Source: Paraescarpia echinospica (taxonomy: Eukaryota > Annelida > Polychaeta > Sabellida > Siboglinidae). Taken from it: DNA of 64,000 bases. The DNA lies in the NCBI GenBank assembly GCA_020002185.1, contig JAHLWY010000257.1:99876-163875 (forward strand), read 5' to 3'. Shown piece after piece: positions 1 through 10,973 of the stretch (its first letter is position 1; every line of letters starts with the position of its first letter). Under the pieces are notes generated by a model. The model did no database searches. It worked only from the letters and a program-made list of their open reading frames with translations, and was not told the origin of the DNA. A program made the position numbers and the translations under genes.

Positions 1-118
1 CTGCTAAAGAAGGCGGTGAATATGAAGAAGAGGAAGAAGAGGAAGAAGAGGAAGAAGAGGAAGAAGAGGAAGAAGGAGAATACTTGGTAGATTATACCAC
101 GTCAGATGAAGAATGCAC
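1..118 (+). CDS. Penultimate exon of an acidic, Glu-rich protein (5' end outside window)
   Basis: The frame starting at base 3 is open and encodes a long glutamate run followed by an acidic stretch. It ends in a canonical donor (GTAAGT at 119-124) with two bases of a codon left over. Joining to the exon at 763 keeps the frame, which is the main evidence that this is a real exon. The protein family is not recognised. The poly-Glu run resembles acidic tails of nuclear or cytoskeletal proteins, but no function can be assigned. Confidence 0.7.
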
Positions 119-762
119 GTAAGTGTTCAAATTATTATTATTGTTATTGTTGCTTTGTTGCCTAGCAACTCTCTCAGGCTAGATAGAGCCGTGTACATTA
201 TTCATATAACCTAGTTCTGGCCCTTGGTGACTACGAGCTGGCTTGACTGACTGACTGACTATTCATAGATGTCCCGTTGCCTAGCAACTCTCTCGGACTA
301 GTTCTCCCCTTGGTGACTATTCATAGACGTCCTTTTAATTAGTTCTCTCCTTGGCAATTTCCTCTTACATGTCACAAGACGCCTCGTTAAACACAGGATG
401 TTACATAGTAAAAACAGTTGCAGGTCGGGAAGTTTGCGCCACAAGACACCTCGTTAACAGGATGTTACATAGATGACTGTTTTCAAGATTTCGTTTATGT
501 GTTCAGTTTTAATTCCTATTCATAGACGAGCTAATTCTGGTTTTGGTGACTTCCTCTCTCTTGCTCTAGCTTGACTGACTAACAATGTGTACATAGGTGA
601 CCTAGTTCTGGCCTTGGTGACTTCCTTCATCTGTCCACGCTCTCAAAATAGCTTGTGGTTGCCTAGCAACGCTGTGTCTTGTTATAGTATGTGTGTAAGG
701 TCTCATTGGTATAGTTTTAAAAGTTTTATATAGTTTTCAAAGTTTTAATATTTACCGTACAG
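119..762 (+). other. Intron with X-box-like palindromes
   Basis: The intron runs from GTAAGT at 119 to AG at 761-762. It holds degenerate repeats built from a phrase like CTAGTTCTGGCCTTGGTGAC and three copies of the 13-bp palindrome GTTGCCTAGCAAC (157-169, 276-288, 658-670). Nothing coding is seen in it. Confidence 0.65.
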
Positions 763-973
763 AGAAGAAGAACTTCTTGAAGAGCATCGTTACCTCTTCT
801 ATGAGAGTCTCCAGGAGATCAAGAATCGCCCACGTATAGAACCGTCAGCGTGGTATGACTTTACGCCGCCTCCGTCGCCGCCTCCTATTGATACTGGAGA
901 TCATGACAATTGGGAATTTATTCATGATGGAGATCTTGCTGAAGATGGATATTTCTGTATGGATGTTGACTAA
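763..973 (+). CDS. Terminal exon of the acidic protein
   Basis: The exon begins after the acceptor at 761-762, completes the split Thr codon from the previous exon and reads 69 codons to TAA at 971-973. The peptide continues acidic (EEELLEEH...), then has a proline-rich patch (TPPPSPPPID) and a Trp/Asp/Gly-rich acidic end (final residues CMDVD). No domain is recognised. Conserved phase, canonical splice sites and a polyadenylation signal 60 bases after the stop together make a real 3' terminal exon likely. Confidence 0.75.
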
Positions 974-1034
974 AACAAAACAAAAAAGATGAGTAAACAA
1001 AGACTTTCCTACTGAATATATGTTTCAATAAGTA

Positions 1035-1040
1035 AATAAA
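1035..1040 (+). promoter_or_regulatory. Polyadenylation signal AATAAA
   Basis: AATAAA lies 62 bases after the stop codon of the acidic-protein gene and is followed by T/G-rich sequence around 1045-1070, as expected of a cleavage and polyadenylation site. Confidence 0.6.
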
Positions 1041-1130
1041 AAACATTTGTCTACTTTGATGATATGTTGTTGGTTATGATTATTAATTATTATTATTATA
1101 TCATTCTTTCATGAATACAGAAAATATATT

Positions 1131-1375
1131 CACTTCTTACCGCTAGGGGAAGGACAGCTGACAGGAAGTATGTCAGCATAAAGAGCCTATATCAGCATAA
1201 AATGCCATGGGAGCACATACACCCGTCAGTTTATGTATTATACCGCTAGGGGTGGGTTAGATTCACTTCTTACCGCTAGGGGAAGGAACTATGTCAGCAT
1301 AAAATGCCCTTATGTCAGTATAAATTGCCATGGGAGCACATGCACCCGTCAGTTTACGTATTAGAAAACACTCAT
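1131..1375. repeat. Two-copy tandem repeat, about 125 bp per unit
   Basis: The phrase CTTCTTACCGCTAGGGGAAG begins both units (about 1133 and 1264). Both go on with ATGTCAGCATAAA-like phrases and a shared GCCATGGGAGCACAT block ending in CCCGTCAGTTTA. The copies differ by small indels. Non-coding. Confidence 0.7.
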
Positions 1376-2504
1376 ATACTACTGCCGGTGAAGGTGAGAC
1401 TTAGTTTGATCAGTGGGTGTTTCTATCGCTCTACTAGCGCGCATTCCATGACCATGGGCATGGCATGGCGCTAGTCTGTCACTAACTTGACTAAGTCAAT
1501 CAAACTCAAACTTCAAAGTTGTAACTTCGTAAGACGTAACCGGAAACAAGGGGCATGACCAAGGAGGCGTATGTCTTCCAGTTCCAGATCAGGATTTGTG
1601 GTTTGTTGTAACTTGTAATGTAGTGAGTAGATGGTTTAACATATTAGTGACTTGTGGCTATGCAGTTGTGTTAAATATTCATTTAGCAGGCCCCTAGTAT
1701 TTGGCCTAGGGCGTGTATTTGTTAACTAATTATGTGCTACATTGGTGTATTAAGCCTAAATACTATTGAAATTAAAGTGGGTATTTTTTCGGTAAATATA
1801 TAAGCTCTTTGTGGATTTATTATTTTGTGTCAAAGCATATTTAAGCACAAAGCATCATATGATAAAACTTGTTGACATTTATACATGCATTCCCACTACT
1901 ATTGTTCAAATTTGTGCCCCCATAGACTACCCACTCTGGATGTTAGATGATGTGTGTCTGTGTCTATGTAGGGCTAAGGTAATGAGGAATAAAGATTATC
2001 AAAGAACAGTATTTCACGTACCCAGTGCATAATAACATAACAAATCAATGCAATTCACACTATTGCTACAAAACAACTACAATGACATTTTCTGTACTTA
2101 CAGCACACATCCAGCATCATCTACCAAATAACCATGATACCACACCCAAAGGCTGAAAATCAGTGGGAATGAAAGATAAATTACAATATGTGGTTATGGT
2201 ATGATGAAATATACACAATAGTGTACTATATCAGTGGTGTTGTTGTCTGGTACAGCCTAGTTTTGTTTACATGTTATAACATTATATAAATACTGGGTAG
2301 TATCTACTTTGCCCGTGTATTGTATGGACACTAAAGAGTACAACTATGTATAATATGTCTACATTTACTATATATGTTTTAGGTATCACCAGTAGTACAG
2401 TAAAATATGGTGTGTCTAATACAGTTGCATTTTAAAAATGAAACATAACATATTTATTATGTGCTACATGTGTTTTCAGAAAGAAAATTGTTGGACTGGA
2501 ATGA
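1376..2504. other. AT-rich non-coding stretch
   Basis: No frame longer than 73 codons occurs and no splice-supported exon or known repeat was recognised. A polypyrimidine tract and AG near 2478 precede the weak candidate exon listed next. Confidence 0.4.
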
Positions 2505-2648
2505 CTGCTGCATCTTGAAATTAAAAGATGCAAAGAGATACAACTGGACATGATGCAGCACCAAGAAGACAATGTAGCTGCAGAAAAGAACAATCTAAAG
2601 TGGCTAAACAATCTACGAATCATGCGTAGCCTGTGCTGCTCCATGTAA
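2505..2648 (+). pseudogene. Possible terminal exon or relic with coiled-coil, Glu/Gln/Lys-rich peptide
   Basis: A frame without Met is open from just after a TGA at 2502-2504 to TAA at 2646-2648. It encodes a charged helical peptide containing QLDMMQHQEDNVAAEKNN. This resembles the C-terminal helices of Myb/SANT-like or nuclear-apoptosis-inducing-factor-like proteins encoded by Harbinger elements, an uncertain comparison made from memory. A TTTCAG lies upstream at about 2473-2478, but the frame following it is closed by the TGA, so this is more likely a relic than a live exon. Confidence 0.25.
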
Positions 2649-2899
2649 TGGTGCTGAAGTGACATCAACATTCGATTGTATTAACATTATGTTCTGCAAT
2701 GCTCTGCGTGGATGTGGCACACTTCTTCTCTTTGCAATGTCTCAAGGATACATTGAAACTCGAACATACTATGAACACCAGGAAGACCACGATAAATTCA
2801 CATTACATCAATTATACATCAAATACCTTAAATACTAATTCGTGTACGAACACCTCATTATACCGACAAGTTCTTGTTTTCCTATGACATCTGGAATTA

Positions 2900-3780
2900 T
2901 TATAATACTTTTAAATAATATCCATTGTTTGCATAAATTGTTAACAGTGGTATTTATTTTTCAAAATAAATGATATAAAGGATTTCTATGATGCAGATCA
3001 ATCGCTTTGGAGATTATATAAAAATTAATGACCTGGTATACTAAGATCTACTGGTAAAAGCAGTATGTTAGCAATCTTCTTTATACTGATTCAGTTGTTA
3101 CATTTTGTAAAACAACTACAAGGTCAAGATAAATGTTATGTCTTCTGTTGGTATGTCGGCTTGGTGAGAAAAGAAATTGGATTATTGGCACCTGGAAAAT
3201 AGGATGTGCCAAAAAATTACAGTAATGTTTTATATCAGCCCGTAATAGTTATAGTCAACAGTATTTTCCATTTATGACTACCTAGAAAATAGAAACACAC
3301 ATAGATTATTTCTCCATAACTATGACTGCTAGGTCGGCATGTGTGTATATATTGTTATATCTGAGGTTTAGTGTATATGCACTATTTCAAGATCAAACTT
3401 CATCATTGAATCACACACAGTTTACTAATGTGTTTTTGCGACGTTGTAACAGCAAATAACTCAGAAATCTCCACCTGAAAGCAATACCACAAAAGTCACA
3501 GTAATAGACCTACTTGCCCAAAAATTATATGGGTACCGACTACTGCCGATAATGGAAACCTGTGGCCAAGTGTTTTAGCACCGGTCGAGGGGACTGGACT
3601 AAAATCCAACTATTGGCCACAAAAACTTGGGAAATTTCGTTCTCTTGGAAAATACATTAAGGCCATTGGTCGCTTCTAACTGCTGTCTGCCAGAGGAAGT
3701 GAAAGATCCCATGCATGGGTAAATGAGCTAATTTGAGTCCATCCTGTAGTGGACTCAAATTACCGGTTGGGCCTGAAGAT
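2900..3780. other. Non-coding stretch with a perfect hairpin
   Basis: No coding frame or known element was recognised, except for a perfect 12-bp inverted repeat with an 8-base loop at 3730-3761 (AATTTGAGTCCA and its complement), which may be a remnant of a small foldback element. Confidence 0.4.
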
Positions 3781-3784
3781 GAGG

Positions 3785-4205
3785 ATATTATGAGATAAAA
3801 CCGTTTGTAGTGTTGCTGTTAACGAATCCTTCCGAGAAACTACCGCGATGTCGTCATCGATTAAATCGACTTAATGCATGATGTTATGCTGACGAAAACG
3901 ATACCTGTCGAACAATTCGACGTCGTCGTACAAATCCAAAGGATGTGTCGTATCTCGAAACACTCTTTCTCGACGTAAGGCTCTTCTTACTGCTCCGTTT
4001 AAACGATGCACTGGTCGTAGAGCAGCCATTTTAAAGAACAACTTAGTGGAGTTACGCCATGGTGGTAGGTGTCGTAGACTAAGTACGGTTTACTAAGTAT
4101 TGCGTAAACTAAGAAGACGCCATGAAACGCGTATTTTACTAAGACAATCATATTAGCACTAAGTAATCGTTCTTAGCGGCTAAGTACGCTTCATGAAACT
4201 GGCCC
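3785..4205 (-). mobile_element. Truncated PIF/Harbinger DNA transposon (5' end and transposase N-terminus)
   Basis: On the minus strand an ATG at 4029 opens a 52-codon frame containing HPLDLYDDVELFDRYRF, which matches the N-terminal region of PIF/Harbinger (HARBI1-like) transposases. After one in-frame TAA at 3871-3873 the same frame goes on with VDLIDDDIAVVSRKDSLTA, also typical of the family, and is lost near 3785. Upstream of the ATG the DNA is full of CTTAGT/ACTAAG phrases and ends near 4205 in GGGGCCAGTTTCATGAAGCG, which looks like a Harbinger terminal repeat. The DDE catalytic domain and the other end are missing. Family assignment rests on remembered motif patterns; a protein search would settle it. 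Confidence 0.7.
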
Positions 4206-4314
4206 CTGGTTCCTGCGATTGTCATGGTACGTTTTACGTATTACGTTCATATTACGTTTTAAGTTCAGAACCGTTAAGGATCGAACGAACTGATGTACCC
4301 CATAAATTAGTTTT

Positions 4315-4341
4315 CATATATATATATATATATATATATAT
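4315..4341. repeat. (AT)n microsatellite
   Basis: Uninterrupted AT dinucleotides. A shorter AT run lies at about 4511-4524. Confidence 0.9.
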
Positions 4342-4344
4342 GGT

Positions 4345-5760
4345 ATTTTGACAATATATAATATTACGTCCTTCTCTGGGAATCGGTGGTTAATTCCTGA
4401 AAGTTTGGTGCTCGAAGTTCAAGCCGTCTAGTCTAAGAGGGAAATGTTAAGACACATATGCTAGGTCGATTATAGTTAGAACTATGAGTGAACATATGCA
4501 AACTTGTATGTATATATATATATAAGTAAGTAACTTTATTTACAACGTAACATACAGTTAACATATACATGTCATACAAATGGAAATGTGTTACATTACA
4601 TGGATGTCACTTGGATAACAGCCGTTTTCCAGTGACACCATTTGATTATCATTACTCTATGATTACAATCATAACAATCATCCAAATCATGTTAAACAAC
4701 TCACTCAAATTCATCACAAGCCCATCTCCGTACTATATAATATTAAACCAGAATATTATTTAACATATAGTATGTGCTGTTGCTGGTGATATATGACAAC
4801 GAATTGAGAAGTATGATCCATTGAAATATATGTAAGTGAATAGAGAAGCGATCCAAACATCTGTACTCGGTTAACAAAGTAGTGTAAGAATGGTAATAGA
4901 CTTACAAACAAAGGTGGAGTTTAATTTAATAAGTTTAATTACATTCTGAACATTTAAGATTTAAACAATTCACTTGATGAAGATATACATTTAAGTAGAA
5001 GTCACACAACATGCGCCTTAACGTTAACCTGTGTTTATATTGTTCCAGATTCTTATGAAATTATGTTTATGTAGCTTAGACGAAAATGTGTTCTAGGTGT
5101 CTCTTTAACAAGAAGGTTGCATTGTCTGGTTATTCTTATGCTTTTTGATCGCAAAATGTGTAAATGACTAGGATAATAAATCATGTTTAAATCATACAAA
5201 AATAACGATACCTGTAGTTTACATACATCTGATATTGTTTTCGTATTTTGTCAGACTTAAATAAAGGATCAGTATGACTCCTATATAAGTTCACTGTATC
5301 ATCGTAGATTTCTTAATGGAAGGAACAAAACAAAACCGAATATAACAACAGGAACCATACGTGGAATTAATGCATTAGACATGCAACGGATTTTACCAGA
5401 GCTGTAGGGTTATAGAATTTGACTCACGAAGTTACTATATAAGGTATACATACTCCTGACAGCAGCATACGCAGGCCAAACATGCATAAGGCGCCGCGCT
5501 ACGATAACAAGTCTTATTTAAAAATTCGAACTGTTATTATACATAGTATAATCGGAAATATAATTATATATATGATTTGCACCAAACTAATTATTTCCGT
5601 GACCTTTAGAGCTTGTTTTCAGAATGTGTATGTCCTAGGTCTCATAAAGTCCTCTTGCCATTTGGGTTTTTGGTCCAGGATGGCCATCTTTTTCAATCTT
5701 GTTTAAAATAAGTTATATTCAGTGTGAACAGGAGTCCAAACAGCTGTCATGTAGTTGTAG
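4345..5760. other. Non-coding stretch downstream of the HECT gene
   Basis: AT-rich DNA without a credible coding frame. At 4525-4570 the phrase AAGTAACTTTATTTACAACG resembles the reverse complement of a retrotransposon 3' tail, too weak to call as an element. Confidence 0.4.
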
Positions 5761-6812
5761 TTACATTTCCGAATACTGGAAGGCTTCAGGAGACGCTAAA
5801 ACAGACAAAAACTCCCTCTTGAATTCATTGATGCTGCTGTAGGTTGTTGGAACGTCCAGATGATTGAAACACGTGTGACTCATAGGCCTTCGATCCAAGC
5901 CAGTGAATGTTGTGAACGTCACATTGATCTTATCAGGTTGGTGGACAGATCCAGTGACAAAGATGAGAAAGTCAGTCAAGGTATCCAAGTCGAGACTGGC
6001 CACGAACTCCTTCAGGAAGTAGAGTGTCCTGTCTTCGTCATCTGTCATGTCCTCTTTAGGAGGTACGACCACACCTGCCACTTTCTCTGGCGTTGGCCGC
6101 TGAGTCTGCAGGATATGTGTGATGTCATCAGGAGACAGTCGCTGCCAGAACGACGCCTTGTGACTCTCAGGAATACCCTGACGCATCTTTGCTATCAGCG
6201 ATCCAGGTTTCTCAACTAAGTCCTGATATGCAATAGTCAGGATCTGCTCCTTGATTTCGGATCTCTTTGGTACGTTGTTGAAACCATGAGCCGTGAAGAA
6301 GTTCTGCAGCCTGCCAGATTCTGCATCTGTCAAACAGCTTAAATCAGACATAGCCTTGGTCAACAAGGTCTTCTCTCGAGTCGTCACAAACAAGAGGAAG
6401 TCCTCGTGAAGACATTCGTCACCAACCTCGGATTCACTGGTTTTCTTGATGAGGGTCGATCTGGCTAGCATAGACGGAATAGTACCGGTCAAAGCTACGG
6501 TGTAGGAAAGAATACGTCCAAGACACTCAAACTTCCACGATTCCTTCCTGGTCCTATGCAGCGGGAGGTCTGGAACCAAGCAGCCCTCTCCTCTGAAGAT
6601 ATCCTTTGAGACGCCTCTCCAGAAACTAGTGAACAAATCCCTCGTCAAACCCATACAATCAACCCCAGGCTCTCCGTCAAATGTGACAGAGAGGGTTCTA
6701 CTAGCAATAGTTCGATCTTTGTAGAGTTCGAGTAAGTCACCCACTAGTCTCTGGCGGACAATGGAGACTTCCTGTTCTCTTTCAATGGTGCAGGATTGTA
6801 GAGCTTTAAGGC
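5761..6812 (-). CDS. HECT E3 ubiquitin-ligase domain, terminal exon of a filamin-HECT gene
   Basis: This single exon encodes about 350 residues, the usual length of a whole HECT domain. HECT domains take ubiquitin from an E2 onto a catalytic cysteine and pass it to substrates. The N-lobe shows GEPGVDCMGLTRDLFTSFW, and the C-lobe shows HTCFNHLDVP, the HECT active-site signature with Cys encoded at 5869-5871. The stop is at 5761-5763. The exon starts after the acceptor TTTTAG at 6818-6813, phase 1; an in-frame ATG at 6825 lies before this acceptor and is probably intronic. The damaged copy at 17694 has an acceptor at the same place, which supports the boundary. The domain resembles the divergent G2E3-like HECTs of invertebrates and fish, while the filamin partner recalls AREL1. 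Catalytic Cys is present and the frame intact, so it may be active. Substrate unknown. Confidence 0.85.
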
Positions 6813-7486
6813 CTAAAACAGCCACGGAACATACTTGTTATTGTTTTAGTCAGACGCCAATATGTAAAGCATTGTAAAGTGTGATAATCATACTTTCTAA
6901 TACAATTCGCCACATTGGTTGGTACGGAACGTATTGTAATAAGCAGTTAGCACGTACGCAATTGTAATCTATTGACGACCTACGTTGTACGAACCACTAA
7001 ATATGATACATCACAAGTGTGTCATTCCAAAGCTCTGAAATACAAAACAAACACCAAGAAGGCGTATTAATGTTACTTTTCTAAAGGCTCTTTTTCATGT
7101 ATATTGATCTCAAATGTAGCTATATTACTTCGAACAAGTCGAGCGATTTAATAAAATTAAAATTTAAAGTATAATGTAACATTAAATACTCACTTCATAT
7201 TTTGTATTAATTGTATTATTCATATGTGATGCAATATATAATAGTAAAGCACGCAGAACCACTCTCAAAGAAAATTAAATTAATTGAATGCAAACAGAGC
7301 AGGATATTCACCAACTTTGAATATATCAAAATAGGGTTTTGTTTTCCATAAATACATTAATTACTTCTAAACTGAAAATACGTACATTGTTTTAATACGC
7401 CCGCTGTCAAACTAAATCCTTCCAGCAAGGTATTAACACTTTTAAATAAGGGGCTAAATGTTAACGAAACATTGGCTCATGCATAC

Positions 7487-7562
7487 TTGCTGCAACATGG
7501 TCTCTAATGACCGAGTGTCTTTCTCCGAGGTCTTCGTTTGTCTCTTCTGATGTGTCAACAAT
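7487..7562 (-). CDS. Small linker exon of the filamin-HECT gene
   Basis: This 76-base exon lies between a good acceptor (TGATGTCTTCAG) and a GTATGC donor. It encodes about 25 residues (IVDTSEETNEDLGERHSVIR...), an acidic, unstructured-looking linker. Its entry phase 0 fits the donor of the exon at 8620 and its exit phase 1 fits the HECT exon, which is why it was chosen among short open stretches. It is too short to prove from sequence alone; a transcript would settle it. Confidence 0.5.
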
Positions 7563-8619
7563 CTGAAGACATCAATCAAATGTACCATGTCTTCATATAA
7601 ATACCTCTTTGCAGTTCTGACTTATCCTTATCTACGTTGTGATAAGGCTGTTCAGTTCACCGCAGTAGGCATGCCAGCTAAACTGACAATCCAACACCAA
7701 TGCCATAACCTAAGGTTCTTAATGCACCTGCAAAGCCGCCAACATTCACAGGATGCGTGTATATATGATTAGATAGATGTCTTCGTTAATATTCCGACAC
7801 TCAGACTGAACGTTCCACTGAGATAAAACAACTCTTCAGTTGTTATCAAGGCCAAACCGGCGAGCTGTGTCGTCCGCGCCACCTGTTTTGTGTACCATAA
7901 ACGCATAATATTCCCGGACAAATTGTAAGAAAAATCAAAACGCTGACACGTGAGCTGCCCCTTAAAATGTTTATTTTACTTTTATCTGGAGACTGTTTTA
8001 CTAAAATAATGAGCTAACACGAGAACCCATCATTAAACAGAATGTGTTGAAAATCTAAAGAGTTGTTTAAAAAAACGCCGCCGCCGTATCACCAATGATA
8101 TTTCTTCGTGACACACGGCGAAAGTGTACCTATGACGCGTCATGGGGTTGACAGTTTTTAGTATACAATATCACTGTTAAGGAGCTAAATATATTTTAAA
8201 GAGGAATCTCGGGCTTATGAACTCATAATAGTGTTTGTGAAGTGATCCACAAGAGTAACTTGTCAGGTCCGGGAGAACAATGAGTATATTATGTGTTGAA
8301 TAAATACAATGTTGGATACTGCAAACCATATATATGATAGAACATAGTGTCTCTTCGTTTGTCTGCACGTCCGAAATGTATCCGTCTGTTTTGCACGTAT
8401 GGGGTTGAAATGTCGTGTTGTCTGCTAGCGGGCCGTTTCGAGTGGTTTATTGGTTTGTCGATTTCAACTTTTTTTAATCCACGAGGGCCGACGTGTAACC
8501 TTGGAGAGCTCAATATCTCAAAAGGTTGCAGGTGGAATTGCAACAGCGGAAGTTCATGTGTTTCTATACCATCGGAAAGTTAATTCCATTTACATATATA
8601 TCACTGGATTGCTGCTCAC

Positions 8620-8804
8620 CTCTCGTGGTTCACTTAGCTCTGAGTCAGTCGAACAGTCATCGTCTATCGATGATCCAGGCGTCGTTGGGTAATCAGCAGG
8701 TGACGGGGTACATAATCTAGTTGGATTTTCTTGATGATTCAACTGGTCCAGCGGCGACATATGGAAGACGTATCCGGATGCTGATGCTGCATACTGGGTG
8801 AACA
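8620..8804 (-). CDS. Ser/Pro/Asp-rich linker exon of the filamin-HECT gene
   Basis: The frame is open for 61 codons and ends in a strong donor (GAG|GTGAGC). The peptide is rich in Ser, Pro, Thr and Asp (for example TPSPADYPTTPGSSIDDDCS), typical of a flexible, phosphorylatable linker. The acceptor is less certain: a stop TGA at 8811-8813 limits the choices, and only the AG at 8806-8805 gives the phase 1 entry needed to join the filamin exon at 9585. Its polypyrimidine tract is poor. Confidence 0.5.
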
Positions 8805-9584
8805 CTCTTCAGGAGATTCGGCCGAGATCGCCTGGGCCAGTAGGTCGTGTTGCGCTGTGCTCGGGCTGTCCAATGTGAACGGGCTTTCTGTATACATCAG
8901 AAGTACAACAAACTATAGTTCGAATCAATCATTTATGTCAGTGGATTGTCGCGGATCTCGGAAACAAGTGTCACAAGGCAGGCTTAGTAATAAGTATGTC
9001 AATCCTTTTTCTATGCTAATACATACTAGAGCAAACAAATAAACAACAATAATAAAGGGAAACATGATCCAATTTTAACAACACTGTACACTCATTTATT
9101 TAAAAAAAACACGCGTGATAAATGATCTACATGTTGCAAATCAATGCAGGCATTGACAGTGGGAAGACTAACGGTCATTATATGCGATGCTTTAAATTAC
9201 TTGCAGGGGATGTCTTAAGAGGACGTAGTCCGATTGTGTACCTAGAATTAGCTGGCGTAGTAATTTTTAACTGGAAATCTGCTGTGTTGACCGTGGGAAA
9301 GTGAGCATCGTTGAACATCAAAGGGTATTGCAGAACAGTTAATTCAGCCCCACTCGGCCGTATTGTCAAGAAAGCTTGTTTTGAACGTGGATGTTTTGTT
9401 TACTATTTGAACATGCACCCGTGGTCGTGCCTTCAAATTACAACTGTTGTTACGGACTTACTAAACACAATTTGTCGGACAGTATACATTCAACATGGTT
9501 AGTATAGTCTTAAGAACATTATTAATTAATACATGACAAATTTGGAAAAGACTACGTCCTTTTAAATAAAATAATAGTTCTTAC

Positions 9585-9815
9585 GCTGCAGTTCTTCTCT
9601 GTTGAAGGAGATGAGGGCATACGAGGGTTCTGAGTTGAAGGCAATGAACGTTACAATATACAACCCTTTCTCTAGCAGTGTCACCGTGTGTGGAATGACG
9701 CAGTTGTCTTCGTTCTCTTCGCACAAAATCATAACCTCCAATTCTCCGTCACCAGCCTCTGACGTGTCGACTGGAACACGGATTGTGAACATGTTACGGG
9801 CATTATGGAATGGCT
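9585..9815 (-). CDS. Filamin-type repeat exon
   Basis: This 231-base exon is bounded by an acceptor (ATTATGTCAG) and a GTAAGA donor, entry and exit both phase 1. It encodes most of an immunoglobulin-like filamin/ABP280 repeat: DTSEAGDGELEVMI matches the repeat's 'AG.G.L.V.V' strand, and EKGLYIVTFIAF with YALISFN match its last strands. In known filamin-HECT or TRIM proteins such repeats mediate protein binding or dimerisation. The terminal GSPF-like signature is replaced here, so the repeat is divergent. Confidence 0.75.
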
Positions 9816-9961
9816 CTGACATAATCGAATGAGTTTAGCATAATACAAGGTCATGCATCAAACTCGCAAGATAGCGATGGTTGTTGACAACACCACCAGT
9901 TGCCTTTATCCCGCTCAATACAAGGACGTTCACTGGATGAGACGGACTTTGTTCAATTGAT

Positions 9962-10215
9962 TGACATATTTACTTACTTACACATCCTCTTCGTGCCGTG
10001 TGGCACATAAGGCTCGCACAATATCTCGCTATACCCCTCTGTCTTGGGGTCTCCTTGCTGCTGGGCTGACCTGGGGCACAGCAGCAAGTCTTCAGTTCTT
10101 CTTCAATGGTTCGTCGCCAAGTTGTTTTCGGCCTGTCTCTTTTTCTATTTCCTTCTGGCGTCCAGGTCAGTGCTGTTTTGCTGGAATGTTGATTGGCATT
10201 GCCCCTTAATTCCAA
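9962..10215 (-). mobile_element. Non-LTR retrotransposon ORF2 C-terminal fragment in an intron
   Basis: Minus-strand frame with LTWTPEGNRKRDRPKTTWRR followed by TIEEEL and, after divergence, a CASLMCHTARR tail. This matches the very common C-terminal tail of animal LINE proteins (GKRKRGRPKTTWRR ... WR.LVAALCxTRHEE). It carries no catalytic domain and sits between two filamin exons of the same strand, so it is a 5'-truncated intronic insertion. Confidence 0.65.
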
Positions 10216-10239
10216 GAACCAGCTTGATTACAAAGAGTA

Positions 10240-10435
10240 TACCTGCAAACCTTCCCAGGAAATCCTGGAGTTTCCCGGATTTTTGGCGTATCTCCCGGTC
10301 TCCAAGAATACAGGCAAGTCTCGCGGATTTTCGCTGCAAATCTCCAACAGCACTTCCCCCAGTCTTCGAGACAGCGCGACACCACCGGGGACCTGCTGAG
10401 ACGTGCTGAACCGCTGAATTTCCGGCAAAAAATCT
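10240..10435 (-). repeat. Dispersed repeat, related to 55650-55905
   Basis: Read on the minus strand this stretch contains TTCAGCACGTCTCAGCAGGT, ACACTGTC/GCGCTGTCTCG and GGGAGATACGCC-like phrases, and ends with GTTTGCAGGTATA. The plus strand at 55650-55905 holds the same phrases in the same order with indels. It is a moderately diverged interspersed repeat; class unknown. Confidence 0.5.
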
Positions 10436-10466
10436 ATAATACAGTTGAACAATAAAGAGGACTTAC

Positions 10467-10604
10467 TCTCAAATTCTGTAATTTTGCCCTCCGAGTATTC
10501 GCTGGCAGTGCTAACGACAACTGCGGAAATATCGTAGGCCTCACTGGAGTACGGGCTGCCACTGACCACACGCCCGTCACGTGACACCTCTATGGCGTGG
10601 GTAC
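10467..10604 (-). CDS. Filamin-type repeat exon, end of repeat 1 and start of repeat 2
   Basis: This 138-base exon has an acceptor at TATCATCAG, a GTAAGT donor, and phase 1 at both ends. The peptide [20 protein letters not shown] carries the filamin hallmark at the end of a repeat (G.H.I.V...g..V.GSP[FY]). It then runs into the linker and start of the next repeat ([20 protein letters not shown]). The split Gly codon from the previous exon (G|GT) restores the expected filamin sequence, strong internal evidence for the splice. Confidence 0.78.
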
Positions 10605-10726
10605 CTGATGATATATACAACGTGATATTGGCATTGTTGGTGCATTGCGGAACAAAAAGTCTAAAGAGGTTCGTGAGGTAATTAAAAAGTTATTTTGGAG
10701 GAAGTGCATTATGTATACTTCTTCAT

Positions 10727-10924
10727 ACACACACGCACGCACACACGCACATGCACTCGCACACACAGTCGCATACGCACACGCACACACATACACACAC
10801 GCACACACGCACACACGCACACACGCACACAGACACACATACACACATACACACACAGACACACAGACACACAGACACACAGTCACACACGCACGCACAC
10901 ACACACACACACACACACACGCAT
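10727..10924. repeat. (CA)n-rich microsatellite inside a filamin-gene intron
   Basis: About 200 bases of ACAC with interspersed G and T (ACGC, ACAG, ATAC). It produces spurious open frames of His/Thr or Cys/Val on either strand, which are not genes. Confidence 0.92.
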
Positions 10925-10973
10925 GCATGTTTGGCGAATGAGGAAAACATACTATCAACCTGGAAATGCTTAC

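Noticed and set aside
5860..6219. 119-codon plus-strand frame
   Set aside because: Antisense shadow of the HECT exon, whose minus-strand product has clear domain motifs.
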